From Scortum barcoo (taxonomy: Eukaryota; Chordata; Actinopteri; Centrarchiformes; Terapontidae): a DNA stretch of 64,000 nt. The notes beneath the pieces were generated by a model, which searched no databases, was not told the DNA's origin, and saw only the letters and a program-made list of their open reading frames with translations. Each line of letters begins with the position of its first letter. Position 1 is the first letter of the stretch. The position numbers and the translations under genes were made by a program. Shown piece by piece: positions 62,311-64,000 of the stretch. The stretch lies in contig CM041551.1 in the NCBI GenBank assembly GCA_023238725.1, forward strand, positions 9,599,759-9,663,758. Direction: 5' to 3'.

Positions 62311-62378
<68 letters not shown>
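62311..62378. repeat. (AT)34 microsatellite
   Basis: A 68-bp perfect AT run, self-complementary, preceded by 'ctttccctgt'. It gives YIYIYI artefact frames. The assembled length may not be exact. Confidence 0.97.
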
Positions 62379-62380
<2 letters not shown>

Positions 62381-64000
62381 AAAGAGTGACTCACTCACAT
62401 GGTCACTTGGAGAGAGCCTACCTACCCCCTAGTGGCTAGATGGAGGTATGACATTAACTGGACCAATTGACTCTCTCCTCTGCAAAATTGCTGAACCGTG
62501 TGGAGAGTGTCACATCAATAATTCGTGTAAACTTGCTCATACTGATATTCCAGCTGTTTTCCTACAGTCCTCTGTGGATTGCAGTGCTTCTTCCCCAAAT
62601 TCCCTGCAGGCATCAATTAAGTTTGAGCTTATCTACAATATCATCTTATTATTATTAACCTCATAGATTACTTTCCACCCATGAAATTAACACTTGATCT
62701 AGTTCTGCATCACCTCTATTTTAGGAAGCATCACCTTAAGAGATGATGACTAAAGTAGGCCATCACAATACATAATTGGAAAAGGAAATGAAAATGCATT
62801 GTACAGATAATGCAACCAATCTCTGTGTTATCACATTAGACAGATTAAGTATGAACGTGAAGAATGAAATGTGGTACATGAATCACCACATGTGTGCTGG
62901 ATGAATACATTTAGAACGCAAAGGAAATGAAAGATAGGTATAAGATATAAATAGAAACAGTATAATAAAGAAAATCTGTGTTAGGTCTTTTAAATAATGG
63001 GAATCTTCATTTGCTTTAGTTACAGGACACAAGACAGAATGTAGTGAAAAGCATATAATGTGTAATGCGCAGTTTTTATATAATCAGTTGTGTTCTTTCT
63101 AATTCTGGCTACAGTGGTCAAGTAATGTCACTCCCTCTTGTGATAACTGCAAATGATGCTTCACTGTGGGCTTTCATCAAGGTGAACTAAAATGTTGGCC
63201 AGGGTGAAACACAGGTCTTACAAACCTATGATCATTGCATCTCCCCTTTTAGATGAGTCTTTAGCCCTCTTATTGTGTATACACATAGCAGTGACCCCAT
63301 CCATACTGCAGTCTCATCACCGACATTCACACACTACAGTGAAAAATGCAGACAGGGAGAAAATTAAACTCCGATGGAAATCGTCCTCATTTTCTGTGCG
63401 AATCACACCCTGCAGCCGCTGATCACCCCTGTGGGAGCACTTCAACATAACACATCCCTTTTTACTGGCATTGAAAGTGATTGGAGCAACTGTAAGATTT
63501 CTTTGCACATTACACACACACACACACACATGTGTATGCATTGTATCTTCTTCCACCGGTGGATCGCAACGTAGTTGTGTCTAGATATCGATGTTCAGCC
63601 CGGTGTTCAGTGTGTGACTGAAATATTAACTACCAAGTGCATTATCCCCAGTTTACCACTCCCTGTGTGCACAGGCTACACTCTAAATAACAATCCTTTG
63701 AATCTTTTTGTCCTTAAATGATAGGTCCGACACTTAAACATTAAAGACTGTTTAGAGAATTAAGAGCAACACTGGTGGGCATGATGTGGTAATTTGGATT
63801 TAACAAGAAAAAAAGAAATCAGCAAGGGAACTGTGAGGGAGGGATGGAAAGAGAAAATAGATTAAGTTTATAGATAGGGCATGGAAAGTAGAGCCAGGAG
63901 GTGTGCTAACGAAGATAACTTTGATGAGTAAAACTTTTTCATGTTGCCTTACTGCCTCAGGGCTCTTTTCAAGGTACAAACACGCACTTAATATCCACGC

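Larger units (their letters stand above)
61331..64000 (+). other. cntnap2: cntnap2 intron (partial), downstream of the last exon in the window
   Basis: It starts at the donor 'gtacag' and continues beyond the window. It includes GT-rich sequence (61672-61860), an AT microsatellite (62311-62378) and a CA repeat (63511-63530). The remaining ~1.6 kb after the AT repeat shows no exon or mobile element I can identify. Confidence 0.85.

Noticed and set aside
61331..64000. Search for the following LamG4 exon
   Set aside because: No phase-0 acceptor followed by the expected laminin G strand was recognised; it is presumed to be outside the window.

Overview
The window is vertebrate nuclear DNA, almost certainly from a teleost fish and probably a percomorph. 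The sequence is AT-rich and dominated by introns. It carries large microsatellites, long purine/pyrimidine tracts, decayed Tc1-like transposons and interspersed repeats whose wording I recognise from percomorph genomes. There is no bacterial-type gene organisation. No operon, CRISPR array, rRNA or tRNA gene was seen.

The only gene I can support is an internal part of one plus-strand gene, cntnap2 (contactin-associated protein-like 2, Caspr2), a neurexin-superfamily adhesion protein. Seven exons were found at 28887-29043, 31287-31414, 42447-42617, 49777-49995, 55100-55336, 60183-60416 and 61197-61330. Every exon has AG/GT borders, every junction keeps the reading frame, and together they give 1280 bp of uninterrupted coding sequence (about 426 residues). 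The protein runs from the end of the fibrinogen-C-like region through the third laminin G domain and second EGF-like repeat into the fourth laminin G domain. This matches roughly residues 700-1127 of the 1331-residue human protein as I remember it, and probably human exons 14-20 of 24. The upstream exons (F5/8 discoidin, LamG1, LamG2, EGF1) and the downstream exons (rest of LamG4, transmembrane segment, cytoplasmic tail) lie outside. Teleosts can carry cntnap2a and cntnap2b, and I cannot tell which this is.

Layout: 1-28886 is the end of a very large intron. It holds a Tc1-like 3' relic (1-460), a decayed coding fragment that looks like a retrocopy (3340-3945), a G-quadruplex-prone purine block (5560-5875), a second Tc1-like relic (19301-19905), several purine tracts and an 86-bp AT microsatellite near its 3' end. 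From 28887 to 61330 are the seven exons, with introns of 2243, 11032, 7159, 5104, 4846 and 780 bp. From 61331 to 64000 is the start of the next intron, with a second long AT microsatellite.

I found no convincing new biological system. The points most worth a second look are the retrocopy-like fragment at 3.3-3.9 kb, a frame-compatible exon-like segment at 44040, CA- and TG-rich elements touching splice sites, the G-rich block at 5.8 kb, and several intronic stretches that look as if they could be conserved non-coding elements. All of these need alignment or RNA data to settle.
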